Shown here one piece after another: positions 25,376 to 34,482 of a DNA stretch of 56,103 bases; position 1 is the first letter of the stretch, and every line of letters begins with the position of its first letter. Source of the stretch: an uncultured Clostridia bacterium (GTDB lineage: Bacteria > Bacillota > Clostridia > Christensenellales > Aristaeellaceae); contig CALGBY010000044.1 of NCBI GenBank assembly GCA_937886445.1, forward strand, positions 1 through 56,103, written 5' to 3'. Both the position numbers and the translations under genes were made by a program. The notes under the pieces were generated by a model that was not told the DNA's origin, did no database searches, and saw nothing but the letters and a program-made list of their open reading frames with translations.

Positions 25376-26452
25376 ATGAAGAAACTCATCGCTCTGTTCC
25401 TGTGCCTCATCATGACGGTCGCCCTCGTTCCGGCTCTGGCCGTGAATGAGGATGTCGAAGGCACTGTCGGCATCTATTCCTCCATGTATCCGTTCGTTAT
25501 CGACATGATGGATGAAGCCCTGAAGGCCGAATTCCCGAACCTGACTCCCGCCTACGGCGATACCTTCTTCTTCTATGGCGGCACCAGCTCCCTGATCACC
25601 AAGGTCTACGGCGAAATGGAGACCGGCACCCTCGGCTGCGATATGCTGATGGTCGCGGAACCCGCCTTCTCCCTGGAACTGAAGGAAGCCGGCTATCTGC
25701 AGCCTGTTGAAGTGGAAGGCGCCGATACTCTGCTGCGCTTCCCCTATGACACTGAAGGCTACTGGTATCCCGTGCGTGTATGCAACATGGTTCTGGGCTA
25801 CAACCCCGAAATGGAAGCCGAATGGGCTGCCAAGGGCGTGACCATTCCCAAGACCTTCAAGGATTTCGCCTTTGACACCAGCCTGAACGGCTACATCTCC
25901 ATGGGCAACCCCATGACCTCCGGTACCACCTTTGCCGGTATCGCCTCCCTGACTCAGGAAGACCATTACGGCTATGCCTATCTGGACGGCCTGAAGGCTA
26001 ACAATGTGATGATCGAATCCGGCTCCACCGCCTGCACCAAGCTGCAGACCGGCGAATGCGCCTGCATCATGATCCTCGAAGAATCCATCCTGAAGATCCA
26101 GAAGGAAGCCGCTGATGCCGGTGCCCCCATCACCAACCTGGCTGTCATCTATCCCGAAGACGGCGTCATCCTGATTCCCTCCACCGTGATGACCGTGGCT
26201 GAAGAGCATTCTGCCAACTGCAGCATCGAAGCCTGCGAAGCCATCGAGAACTGGCTGCTGAGCGAAGCCGCCCAGAAGCTGATCCTGGAAGGCTATATGC
26301 ATTCCGTGTTCGCCGGCATGAAGGATATCCCCTACAACTCCGTGGACACCGACGGTCTCATCGAAAAGGATCTGGGCGTAGACTGGATCAATGCCTACAC
26401 CAACCGTACCGAGATCAACACCCAGTGGACTGAGCGCGTGACCACCAACTGA
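25376..26452 (+). CDS. ABC importer substrate-binding protein (Fe3+/phosphonate/thiamine-like family)
   Basis: A 358-residue exported binding protein of the AfuA/FutA/PhnS group: GTVGIYSSMYPFVIDMMDEA, then FYGGTSSLITKVYGEM, CDMLMVAEPAFSLELKEAG and TSGTTFAGIASL. The signal peptide ends near ALA, but there is no lipobox Cys, unusual for a Gram-positive binding protein. Start choice is open: ATG 25376 follows GAGAGG by 9 bases and gives a normal signal peptide; GTG 25343 follows GGAGG by 7 bases and would add 11 polar residues. The permease and ATPase follow on the same strand. The ligand cannot be named; ferric iron, 2-aminoethylphosphonate or a similar anion are the usual options. Confidence 0.88.
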   Translation: MKKLIALFLCLIMTVALVPALAVNEDVEGTVGIYSSMYPFVIDMMDEALKAEFPNLTPAYGDTFFFYGGTSSLITKVYGEMETGTLGCDMLMVAEPAFSLELKEAGYLQPVEVEGADTLLRFPYDTEGYWYPVRVCNMVLGYNPEMEAEWAAKGVTIPKTFKDFAFDTSLNGYISMGNPMTSGTTFAGIASLTQEDHYGYAYLDGLKANNVMIESGSTACTKLQTGECACIMILEESILKIQKEAADAGAPITNLAVIYPEDGVILIPSTVMTVAEEHSANCSIEACEAIENWLLSEAAQKLILEGYMHSVFAGMKDIPYNSVDTDGLIEKDLGVDWINAYTNRTEINTQWTERVTTN

Positions 26453-26506
26453 TCCGGTTCACCGAAAACCCCACCGTCTGACCGGTCATAATGGCCGGTA
26501 TACTCC

Positions 26507-26537
26507 GGGGGAAGCCGCCCGGCGGCTTCCCCCGTTT
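26507..26537 (+). terminator. Strong hairpin between binding-protein and permease genes
   Basis: A 13-bp inverted repeat GGGGGAAGCCGCC (26507-26519)/GGCGGCTTCCCCC (26521-26533) followed by GTTTT. It probably acts as a partial terminator so that binding protein exceeds permease. Confidence 0.75.
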
Positions 26538-26635
26538 TCATGAAAATCCCCGTGAGAGGTGCTTCAGGTAAAAAACATGCTCGGCCGTTTTTCAAACAGC
26601 CCATTGGCACCTCATCCGGAGGGAGGAATATTGCA

Positions 26636-29143
26636 ATGAAAAGCGAGGCAAGAATACAAAGCGAGATCCATCGGCGGGACAAAACGCCCACCGTAACGAA
26701 GCTCGCGCTTGTATTGGTTCTGGTGCTGGGCCTGGCGATCGTGATCGCGGGTCTTCTCGGCATACGCCGCTACAATGCTTCCGGGTTCAGCTCCGAAAGC
26801 GGTTTTCAGGCTGTCTACAGCCTTTCCGGGGAAATTGACAAAGATTATGACCTCCAGCTGGCTCCCCTGCTGAACAGAGCAGACGCTCAGGAGCGTGCCA
26901 TGCTGGATGATAAAGCATACAGCCTGCTGAGGCAGGCCTGGGCAGGCCAGAAGGAGGGCGGCGGAGAGCAGCTGGACGCACTGCTGGAAAAGGCAGCGGA
27001 TAAGCGCTCCGAAACGGTATACAAGCTGCTGTATACTACATATTCCTTCTCCGGGCCCAAGGTCTCCTCCGCAAATAAAAAAGAGATCTACGCCGTGCCC
27101 GCCGCGGAACGCGAAGCTTTCCGCGCGGCACTGCTTTCCTGCGCAGCGGACGCAGAAAAAGAGCTCCCCCCTGCCGCGGTCAAGGCCGCCGGCAGCCTTT
27201 CCGGAGATGAACGCGTCGCCATGCTGCTGCAGCTATATTTTATGAGCTATGATGATGAGGGCGATCTGCTGGCCACAGAACATGTCAACACCTTCAAAAA
27301 AGGCATCCGTGACAAGGCTGTACAGCTGGACGCCTTCGAAATGATCGTGTTCCATGAGGTGAACTGGCTGAACGAGCTGATCATCGGCAACAGCCGTACC
27401 GTGATCCTGGCAGGCGTGCTGATCGTGCTTGACACGCTGCTGCTCATCCTGCTGATGCTCGGTGAAAAGAGCTGGATCCTGAACGGAAAGTGGATCATTA
27501 TCCTTCTGATCGTTGATTTCCTGCTGATCTTCCAGCTGCTTCCGCTGATCTATCTGACGGTGAAAGCCTTCTTCCCCGATGGTTCCTTCACCATGGATAC
27601 CATCACGCGCCTTTACACCTACCCGCTGAATCTGGAGGCACTGAAGAACACGCTGATCGCCGCCACTGCCACCATGATTCTGGGAACGCTGCTTGCCTTC
27701 CCGCTGGCATGGCTTGTGGGACGCACCAATCTGTACGGAAAAAAGTTTTTCCGCAGCCTGTTCGTGCTTACCTACATGGTGCCCCCCTATGTGGGCGCCA
27801 TGGCCTGGCTGCGTCTGGCCAACCCCAATGTGGGTACCATCAATCAATGGCTGCGCACCATTTTCAGCCTGTCAGACGTCCCGGGGCCCCTGAACATCTA
27901 CTCCCTGCCGGGCCTCATCTGGGTGCTGACCACCTTCTATTATCCCTACGCCTTTATCACCATCTCCCGCGCAATGGAGAAAATGGATCCCTCTCTGGAA
28001 GAGGCCAGCCGTGTTTCCGGCGCCTCGCCCGTCAAGACACTGTTCAAGGTGACGCTGCCCATGATGACTCCGTCCCTGATCTCCGGCGCTCTGCTGGTGT
28101 TCGTCTGCGCGGCCTCCTGCTACGGCATCCCCTCCATCATCGGCTCCCCCGGCAAGGTGCACACCGTTACCACGCGTATCGTGGAATATGTGGCTTTGGG
28201 GCAGCAGGGAATGAATGACGCGACAGGTCTTGCGGTATTCCTGATGGCGATCGCGGTGATCATCCTGCTGGTATCGGATTATGTGCTGGCAAAGCGCCAG
28301 TATATCACCGTGTCCGGAAAATCGGTACGTCCCGCCATCGTGGACCTGCGCAGGTGGCGCATACCGCTCACCGTGATCGTATCCCTTTTCGCCATCATCG
28401 TGATCCTCATTCCCTTCACGCTCATCCTGCTCACCTCCTTCAAGAATGATGTGGGCAAAACGGTGTTCCACCCCGGCAACTTCACCACCGTCAACTGGAC
28501 CACCATTTTCAGCCGTCAGGAAACGGCGAACTGCCTCACCAACTCGCTGATCTACGGCGCTGTCACCGCTACGGTGGGCATCATTATCGCCTGCGTGATG
28601 AGCTATCTTCTGCAGCGTACCCGGGTACGCGGCCGCAAGATCCCGGACTTCCTGATCACGCTGGGCAGCGGCTCCCCCTCCGTCGTCATCGCACTGGGCC
28701 TTATCATGACCATGAAGGGCGATTTCGGCATCAACATCTACAACACCGCCTATATCATGATCATCGCCTACCTGATCAAATATATGATGATGGGCATGCG
28801 TACCGTGGTTTCGGCCATGAGCCAGATCCATGTCAGTCTGGAGGAATGCAGCCAGATCTCCGGCGCCACCTGGTTCCGCACCATGTTCCGCATCACCGGT
28901 CCCCTGATCTTCCCCTCCATCGCAGCGGGCTGGTTCCTGATCTTTATTCCCAGCTTCTATGAGTTGTCCATGACTACTCTGCTATACTCCAGCACCACCA
29001 AGACCATCGGCTTCCAGCTATATGAATACTGGACCTTCACCAGCCAGCCCATGAGCTGCGCGATGGCATTCGGTATCCTGATGATCGTTGTGGTACTTAA
29101 TTTCATTCTCAACCGCCTCACAAAGGGCGAATTCTCCATCTGA
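26636..29143 (+). CDS. Fused double-domain ABC permease with large extracytoplasmic domain
   Basis: An 835-residue permease with two complete transmembrane halves, as in FbpB-type ferric permeases. Two coupling loops are visible: EEASRVSGASPVKTLFKVTL in the first half and EECSQISGATWFRTMFRITG in the second. An extra N-terminal part has one helix (about 16-42), then roughly 200 charged, helical residues (43-250) predicted outside the membrane before the next helix. FbpB-type proteins known to me do not carry such a domain. ATG 26636, 9 bases after GGAGG, is preferred over the open frame to 26540. A 16-base gap separates it from the ATPase gene. Confidence 0.88.
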   Translation: MKSEARIQSEIHRRDKTPTVTKLALVLVLVLGLAIVIAGLLGIRRYNASGFSSESGFQAVYSLSGEIDKDYDLQLAPLLNRADAQERAMLDDKAYSLLRQAWAGQKEGGGEQLDALLEKAADKRSETVYKLLYTTYSFSGPKVSSANKKEIYAVPAAEREAFRAALLSCAADAEKELPPAAVKAAGSLSGDERVAMLLQLYFMSYDDEGDLLATEHVNTFKKGIRDKAVQLDAFEMIVFHEVNWLNELIIGNSRTVILAGVLIVLDTLLLILLMLGEKSWILNGKWIIILLIVDFLLIFQLLPLIYLTVKAFFPDGSFTMDTITRLYTYPLNLEALKNTLIAATATMILGTLLAFPLAWLVGRTNLYGKKFFRSLFVLTYMVPPYVGAMAWLRLANPNVGTINQWLRTIFSLSDVPGPLNIYSLPGLIWVLTTFYYPYAFITISRAMEKMDPSLEEASRVSGASPVKTLFKVTLPMMTPSLISGALLVFVCAASCYGIPSIIGSPGKVHTVTTRIVEYVALGQQGMNDATGLAVFLMAIAVIILLVSDYVLAKRQYITVSGKSVRPAIVDLRRWRIPLTVIVSLFAIIVILIPFTLILLTSFKNDVGKTVFHPGNFTTVNWTTIFSRQETANCLTNSLIYGAVTATVGIIIACVMSYLLQRTRVRGRKIPDFLITLGSGSPSVVIALGLIMTMKGDFGINIYNTAYIMIIAYLIKYMMMGMRTVVSAMSQIHVSLEECSQISGATWFRTMFRITGPLIFPSIAAGWFLIFIPSFYELSMTTLLYSSTTKTIGFQLYEYWTFTSQPMSCAMAFGILMIVVVLNFILNRLTKGEFSI

Positions 29144-29159
29144 GGAAGGACGTGGCATT

Positions 29160-30233
29160 ATGGCATCTGTAACCGTCAGACATGTAACCAAAGCCTTCGG
29201 TACCAATGTTGTGCTGAAGGAATTCAACCAGACTTTTGAAGACGGAGAATTCATCACCCTGCTGGGACCCTCCGGCTGCGGAAAAACCACCATGCTGCGC
29301 ATGATCGCCGGCTTTGAAAAGCCCACCTCCGGCGAGATCCTGATCGGAGACAAGGTCGTCTCCTCTGACAAGACTTTCCTGCCCCCTGAAAAGCGCAATA
29401 TCGGCATGGTGTTTCAAAGCTATGCCGTGTGGCCGCACATGACCGTATACGAGAATGTGGCCTATCCGCTGAAGATCAAAAAGCTGCCCAAGGCAGAGAT
29501 CAGGAACGAAGTGAACCGCGTACTGGAGATCGTTCACCTTTCCCAGTACGCCGAGCGCATCCCGAGCCAGCTTTCCGGCGGACAGCAGCAGCGTGTGGCA
29601 CTGGCCCGCGCACTGGTAGCCCGTCCTCAGCTGCTGCTGCTGGATGAACCGCTTTCCAATCTGGACGCCAAGCTTCGAGAAAGCATGCGCTTTGAGATCA
29701 AGGAGATCCAGAGCAAGCTGGGCATCACCGTGGTGTATGTCACGCATGACCAGACCGAGGCCATGGCCATGTCTGACAGGATCATTCTGATCAACCGCGG
29801 TGAAGTACAGCAGATCGGCAGCCCGGAGGACATCTACAACCATCCGGCCAATCAGTTTGTGGCGGATTTTCTCGGAAAAGTCGATTTCCTGAAGGCGGAT
29901 ATCAGAGACGGACGTCTCTATATCCGGGGAACAGATCAATCTATCCCCTATTCCGGCGATAAATCCGGCGCGGTCGAGATAGCCGTCCGTCCCGAAAGGA
30001 TCACACTTTCCACTGAAGGCGGCGATCTTTCCGGCGTGTTGGAAAGCCAGTATTATCTCGGCGATATCGATGATTGCCGTGTGCGTGTAGGCAATAAGTC
30101 GATCCGTGTGATCGCTCCGCCCGAAACCTTCACGAAGATCAAACCCGGTGATCCGGTATACCTCACCTTCCGCGAGCAGATCCTGTTTGATGACGACGGT
30201 GATATCAGCGAAAAGCTGAAAATCATGACCTGA
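29160..30233 (+). CDS. ABC importer ATPase (FbpC/PotA-like)
   Basis: A 357-residue ATPase: Walker A GPSGCGKTTMLRM (about 37-49), signature LSGGQQQRVALARAL, Walker B LLLLDEPLSNLDAKLRE, switch VTHDQTEAM, then a C-terminal TOBE-like regulatory domain (about 240-357). It powers the permease encoded just upstream. AGGAAGGA lies before the ATG at 29160; the longer frame from 29088 lies within the permease gene. A terminator follows. Confidence 0.93.
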   Translation: MASVTVRHVTKAFGTNVVLKEFNQTFEDGEFITLLGPSGCGKTTMLRMIAGFEKPTSGEILIGDKVVSSDKTFLPPEKRNIGMVFQSYAVWPHMTVYENVAYPLKIKKLPKAEIRNEVNRVLEIVHLSQYAERIPSQLSGGQQQRVALARALVARPQLLLLDEPLSNLDAKLRESMRFEIKEIQSKLGITVVYVTHDQTEAMAMSDRIILINRGEVQQIGSPEDIYNHPANQFVADFLGKVDFLKADIRDGRLYIRGTDQSIPYSGDKSGAVEIAVRPERITLSTEGGDLSGVLESQYYLGDIDDCRVRVGNKSIRVIAPPETFTKIKPGDPVYLTFREQILFDDDGDISEKLKIMT

Positions 30234-30251
30234 AAATTGAAATCAGTCGAA

Positions 30252-30280
30252 CCGGGCAGAGTGATCCTCCGCCCGGTTTT
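30252..30280 (+). terminator. Terminator of the ABC operon
   Basis: CCGGGC (30252-30257) pairs with GCCCGG (30271-30276), followed by TTTTG. Confidence 0.7.
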
Positions 30281-30286
30281 GTTTAT

Positions 30287-30324
30287 GAAAAGGCGGCCCG
30301 TTTCCAAACCGGAAACGGGCCGCC
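30287..30324 (-). terminator. Terminator of the uracil permease gene
   Basis: A perfect 14-bp stem GGCGGCCCGTTTCC (30292-30305)/GGAAACGGGCCGCC (30311-30324). Read on the minus strand it is followed by TTTT. Confidence 0.8.
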
Positions 30325-30341
30325 TGATTCAGCCTTAAGTA

Positions 30342-31700
30342 TTATTCAGCCTGTTTGTCGGAAGCAGCAGGCTTTTTGAGACCGCATACCAGGTTGACCA
30401 AAATGCCCAGGATCAGGGCACAGGCTACCTCGGTAAGGGTGACGGAGCCGATGTTCAGCGCCAGACCGCCGATACCGGCGATCAGGATCACGGAAGCGGT
30501 AAACAGGTTGCGATTGTCGTTCAGATCAACAGGCTGCAGCATTTTGAGACCGGATACAGCGATGAAGCCGTACAGGGTGATGCACACGCCGCCCATGACG
30601 CAGGAGGGAATGGTGGAAAGCAGCGTTACGAAGGGGCCGAAGAAGGAAGCCAGGATGGCAAGCACCGCGGTAGCCAGGATGGTCACGATGGAGGCGTTTC
30701 CGGTAATGGCAACGCAGCCGATCGATTCGCCGTAGGTGGTGTTGGGGCAGCCGCCGAAGAACGCGCCCACCATGGAGCCGATACCGTCGCCCAACAGGGT
30801 GCGATGCAGGCCGGGGTTCTCAAGCAGTTCGCTGTCGATGATGGTGGAAAGGTTCTTATGGTCGGCAATGTGCTCGGCAAATACTACGAAGGCGACGGGC
30901 ACATACGCAACGGCGATGCTGGCGATATAGCTGCCGGTGATCTCCTTCACGCCCTTGAAGGCCTCAACGAAGGTGAACTGGGGGATCCACTGCATGTTTT
31001 CAAACTTGGAGAAATCGATCAGCGTAAGAGCCGCCTTGGTGTCCTCGGTGCCGATCAGCGCGCCGATACCTGTGAAGATGAGAGCCATCACATAACCCGC
31101 GGCGATACCGATCACGAAGGGGATCAGCTTGGCCATCTTCTTACCGTACACGGAGCAGATGATGACGACGAACATGGTCACAAGAGCGCACACAAGGGAA
31201 GCCCAGCCGCCCGCCGTCATTGTGGCGGAACCGGCGTTGCCGCTCAGAGAATCACCGATGGCGTTGCCGGCCAGAGAAAGACCGATGATCGCCACGGTGG
31301 GGCCGATCACGACGGGGGGCATCAGCTTGCTGATCCACTTGACACCGGCAAACTTGACCACGATCGCGATGACCACATACACGAGACCGGCGCAGACAGC
31401 ACCGATGATCAGACCGGCGTAACCCAGCTGCATGGAAACGCCGCCCGCGAAGGCCGCGGCCATGGAGCCCAGGAACGCGAAGGAAGAACCGAGGAACACG
31501 GGAGAACGGAAGCCGGTGAACAGCAGGTACACAATGGTGCCGACGCCCGCGCCGAACAGGGCGGCGGACTGGCTCATGCCGTGACCCACGATGGAAGGAA
31601 CGGCAATGGTAGCCGCGAGGATCGCCAGCAGCTGCTGCAGGGCAAACACGACCAGTTTGCCGAAGGAGGGCTTGTCTTTGATACCGTAGGTAAGTTTCAT
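30342..31700 (-). CDS. uraA: Uracil permease (NCS2/UraA family)
   Basis: A 452-residue nucleobase:cation symporter with about 14 hydrophobic segments. The family motif near the middle is FFGGCPNTTYGESIG, the form seen in uracil transporters, and FAEHIADHKNLS precedes it. The opening MKLTYGIKDKPSFGKLVVFA is typical of bacterial uracil permeases. The ATG at 31700 follows GAGGGGG; the longer frame to 31895 is leader RNA. The upstream PyrR-type attenuator independently supports a pyrimidine substrate: high uridine nucleotides would shut the gene off. It is monocistronic. Confidence 0.92.
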   Translation of the reverse strand: MKLTYGIKDKPSFGKLVVFALQQLLAILAATIAVPSIVGHGMSQSAALFGAGVGTIVYLLFTGFRSPVFLGSSFAFLGSMAAAFAGGVSMQLGYAGLIIGAVCAGLVYVVIAIVVKFAGVKWISKLMPPVVIGPTVAIIGLSLAGNAIGDSLSGNAGSATMTAGGWASLVCALVTMFVVIICSVYGKKMAKLIPFVIGIAAGYVMALIFTGIGALIGTEDTKAALTLIDFSKFENMQWIPQFTFVEAFKGVKEITGSYIASIAVAYVPVAFVVFAEHIADHKNLSTIIDSELLENPGLHRTLLGDGIGSMVGAFFGGCPNTTYGESIGCVAITGNASIVTILATAVLAILASFFGPFVTLLSTIPSCVMGGVCITLYGFIAVSGLKMLQPVDLNDNRNLFTASVILIAGIGGLALNIGSVTLTEVACALILGILVNLVCGLKKPAASDKQAE

Positions 31701-31740
31701 ACTGTTTTCCCCCTCATTTTTCATTCGGTCCTTCGCAGTA

Positions 31741-31872
31741 ACAAAAAGGCCTTGCCCGTACAGAGCAAGACCTGAAAATCGCTTCTCAGCCGCCTCGGGC
31801 AAAGCATGATCCTGCCTTTGTCCTCCGCGTTCATGTCCCTTGCCGGTCTCTCTGTACCGCCTTAAAGAAGAA
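31741..31872 (-). promoter_or_regulatory. PyrR-type transcription attenuator of the uracil permease
   Basis: On the minus strand the leader has GGCGGTACAGAGAGACCGGC (31861-31842), close to the PyrR-binding anti-antiterminator loop, then a terminator with stem GGTCTTGC (31772-31765)/GCAAGGCC (31755-31748) and a T5 run. The GTACAGAG of the first element can pair perfectly with CTCTGTAC in the terminator loop region, which gives the alternative antiterminator. Confidence 0.8.
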
Positions 31873-31880
31873 CCGCAGAG

Positions 31881-31909
31881 ATTATAGCAGACCATCCTCC
31901 CAATGTCAA
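31881..31909 (-). promoter_or_regulatory. Consensus promoter of the uracil permease
   Basis: On the minus strand TTGACA (31909-31904), 17 bases, TATAAT (31886-31881). Confidence 0.85.
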
Positions 31910-31985
31910 CGGCAAAATTATTAACAAATCGTCACATGAGCATTCCTGCCCGTCCGAGCATATCCGGCGGACAGCCGCGCTCGCT

Positions 31986-33532
31986 TCAGGGAATGAGCAT
32001 GAGGCGTTTATCGGTAATGAACAATTGATAATTCCTGCTCGAGTCGATCCTCCTGTTGCATTCATCGATCGCGCCCCAAATCACGTTTCTCGCGTTTTCC
32101 ATGCGCGATTCACTTGAAAAATTCAGCATGATGCCGCCCTGCTCGCCCCGTTCAACAGCGATCATCTGCCTGAGAAGGTCATCCACCCACACGCCGTCCA
32201 CAGTTCTCCTGGGGGCAAAGCGGTTTGTGTACGCCGCGTCCGTGCTTGTACAGTACGGAAGTCTTCCTTCACCATGATACCACGATTTATCTCATGGTCC
32301 GCCGCCATCTGCTGATCCGTGAGGTTCAGATAGGTATAGGCCGCGTTGATCGGATACGGGTAATCCGACATATATCCGCAGCAATCCCAGGTCACATCAG
32401 CCTGATACCATTCTCCCTCGATCCGCACGGCATTCCAGGCATGCGGCCCGCCGTTTCCCGTTCCGTCCACGATCGCAGCCATGATCCCGTTCATCCGGCA
32501 TGCCAGCGCAAAAGCGCGTGAAAAGCCGTCACAGACCGCTTTGTGTGTCAAATATACCGCGTCCGCCGAGTAGCTTCTCGACCCCGGCTGAGGACGTTTG
32601 TATTCATTATAATCATACACCGTGTTTTCCACGATCCACCTGTAGATCGCTGTTTCTGTCAGATACTCGTCGCCGCGGTCCGGGCACGGGATCGAACGGA
32701 TCATGCGGATGACATTGTTATAGGATTCCTCAGCGCTCGCCTTTGATGAGAAAGTATATTCCGGAAACAGCTGAGTGCCTGTGCCGCCGTATTGATATGA
32801 ATAGCTTCCGTGATACCAGAATACTTCAGGGCAGTCTTTTCCTATGATATCCAATACCTTTTCGACTTCATCGTTCCGATACCCATCCGGAAGCGTGATG
32901 CAGGCCTGCATATTGAAGATACCGTCATATACGATATCAAACAGACGCTGTTCATCAGAGTCCAGCGTGTTACAGTAGTAGAAGCGAAGGTCCGGGTCAT
33001 ACAGCCTCCAGCCGTCTGAACGGATCTGAGGTGTGGGTGTGGGCGCGGGTGTTGCCGTCGGCGGGCGCGTGGGAGTCGCCGTTGCCGGTCGTGCGGTCGC
33101 GGTGGGTATCGCGGCAGTCCTGCTTTGTGCAGCTGTCGGTTCAGCTGTACGGAAAGCGGCGGCCGTTTCCGTATCCGGACGCGGCTCTCCGCCCGGCTTG
33201 ACGAAATGAAGAAGCACTGAGATGAGTGCAAGCACAACAACAGCCGATAAGGCCAGCAGAACAGTTTTTTTGTTGATCAGACGCCGTTTATTCCCGCTTT
33301 GTTTGCCGCGGGCTCCGGAACGGACCCCGTAGCCGTAATTTCCCGATCCGTCCGGAGAAGTGCTGCTGCCGGACAGATCGAAATACGAGTCTGTATCCCA
33401 TTCATCGTCATTTTCCGTATTCTGATCATAACGGACCGTCCCCGGCAGCGGGGCCGCGTTCTGATACGGTTCCTCGGAATCCAGATCAAAGCTGTCAATG
33501 TAATCTCTGACATCATTGTTTTTGCGCTTCAT
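31986..33532 (-). pseudogene. Membrane-anchored transglutaminase-like protein, frameshifted
   Basis: The first frame reads 33532 to about 32284: an acidic cytoplasmic N-terminus, one helix (about 90-111), a Thr/Pro-rich linker (118-170), then a transglutaminase-like domain with Cys334 (KAVCDGFSRAF), His364 (GGPHAWNAV) and Asp379 (YQADVTWD), so the catalytic triad is complete. After ADHEINR the homologous frame shifts by one base at about 32283 and continues as WYHGEGRLPYCTSTDAAY to a stop at 31986. Without correction the protein ends in unrelated residues at 32162. It is either a recent one-base deletion or a sequencing error. No slippery heptamer is visible. A promoter lies at 33602-33630. 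The role, probably in envelope processing, is inferred. Confidence 0.75.
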
Positions 33533-33601
33533 TTTTGCCTCTTTTTCTGAAAATCAGCTATTGATCATCCGATATATAAAACATGTTTGCTTCCTATAGT
33601 C

Positions 33602-33630
33602 ATTATAACGCCGCGAAATGATATCGTCAA
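33602..33630 (-). promoter_or_regulatory. Predicted promoter of the transglutaminase gene
   Basis: On the minus strand TTGACG (33630-33625), 17 bases, TATAAT (33607-33602). Confidence 0.65.
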
Positions 33631-33683
33631 GTAAATGAAAATGCTGTGTCTGTCATTTGTGAATGTAAAATATTAAAATTCTA

Positions 33684-33712
33684 TTGCAAGTGTTAACGAA
33701 AAGCTGTATACT
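33684..33712 (+). promoter_or_regulatory. Predicted promoter of the secreted SH3-like gene
   Basis: TTGCAA (33684-33689), 17 bases, TATACT (33707-33712). It diverges from the transglutaminase promoter, about 55 bases away. Confidence 0.65.
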
Positions 33713-33760
33713 GATTTCAGGAAGTAAACTTCCAAACACGAAGAAGGAGAATGATCCGCA

Positions 33761-34447
33761 ATGAAAAAAGCACTTTGCGCAATGTCTGTACTGGTCCTGC
33801 TCACGATCGCCTGCGTTCCCGCGCTCGCTATCAGCATTCGCGGCGTAAACAGTGGCATGACACTGTATGTCAACACAAAGAACGCCTCTCTGAATGTGCA
33901 TGCGACTCCCTCCCAGAAGGGCAAGATCACCTATACCCTTCCCAAGAACTGCCCCGTTATCGCGCAGGATGAATACTCTGACGGTTTCCTGCTTGTAGAA
34001 TTCAAGTATAACGGCAGGTTTGACACCGGTTGGGTTTCCATCGATTATCTCACCGCCACCGTTCCCTCCAAGATCAACAACGAAGGCGCGAAGAAAGTCG
34101 GTTCCAAGACCTCCGCTCCCAAGCCCACCCAGACGCCTCAGAGCGGTGAACTGGTAAGCCAGCTGAATTTCAAGAGCTACACCCTGGTGGCTGAAGGCAT
34201 GAAGCTGATCATCGCTTCCAAGCCGAGCCGCGTAGGCGGATGGGTCAATCTGCGCTGGGCTCCCAGCACCAACGCCGCCATCATCGATAAGATGTACGCC
34301 GATGAGCTGATGGAAGTGATCACCGAGGGCAAGGATTGGTATCAGGTCAAGAATGACGCCGGCTATGTCGGTTTCATCAGCAAGCAGTTCACCTATGTTG
34401 TGGAATATTCTCCCATCGATATCGGTGACGGCGTTGCCGTCAACTGA
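33761..34447 (+). CDS. Secreted protein with two bacterial SH3-like domains
   Basis: A 228-residue exported protein. Signal peptide 1-23 (cut after ALA), SH3-like domain about 33-102 (LNVHATPSQKGKITYTL, DTGWVSIDYL), a Lys/Pro/Thr linker (105-130) and a second SH3-like domain about 150-218 (WVNLRWAPSTNAAIIDKM, GYVGFISKQF). Such domains often bind peptidoglycan or peptides. AGAAGGAG sits before the ATG. The next secreted gene follows by 35 bases with its own ribosome site, so the two probably share a transcript. Confidence 0.85.
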   Translation: MKKALCAMSVLVLLTIACVPALAISIRGVNSGMTLYVNTKNASLNVHATPSQKGKITYTLPKNCPVIAQDEYSDGFLLVEFKYNGRFDTGWVSIDYLTATVPSKINNEGAKKVGSKTSAPKPTQTPQSGELVSQLNFKSYTLVAEGMKLIIASKPSRVGGWVNLRWAPSTNAAIIDKMYADELMEVITEGKDWYQVKNDAGYVGFISKQFTYVVEYSPIDIGDGVAVN

Positions 34448-34482
34448 TTTATGCCTGATAATATGAAAGGAGCAAACACGTT

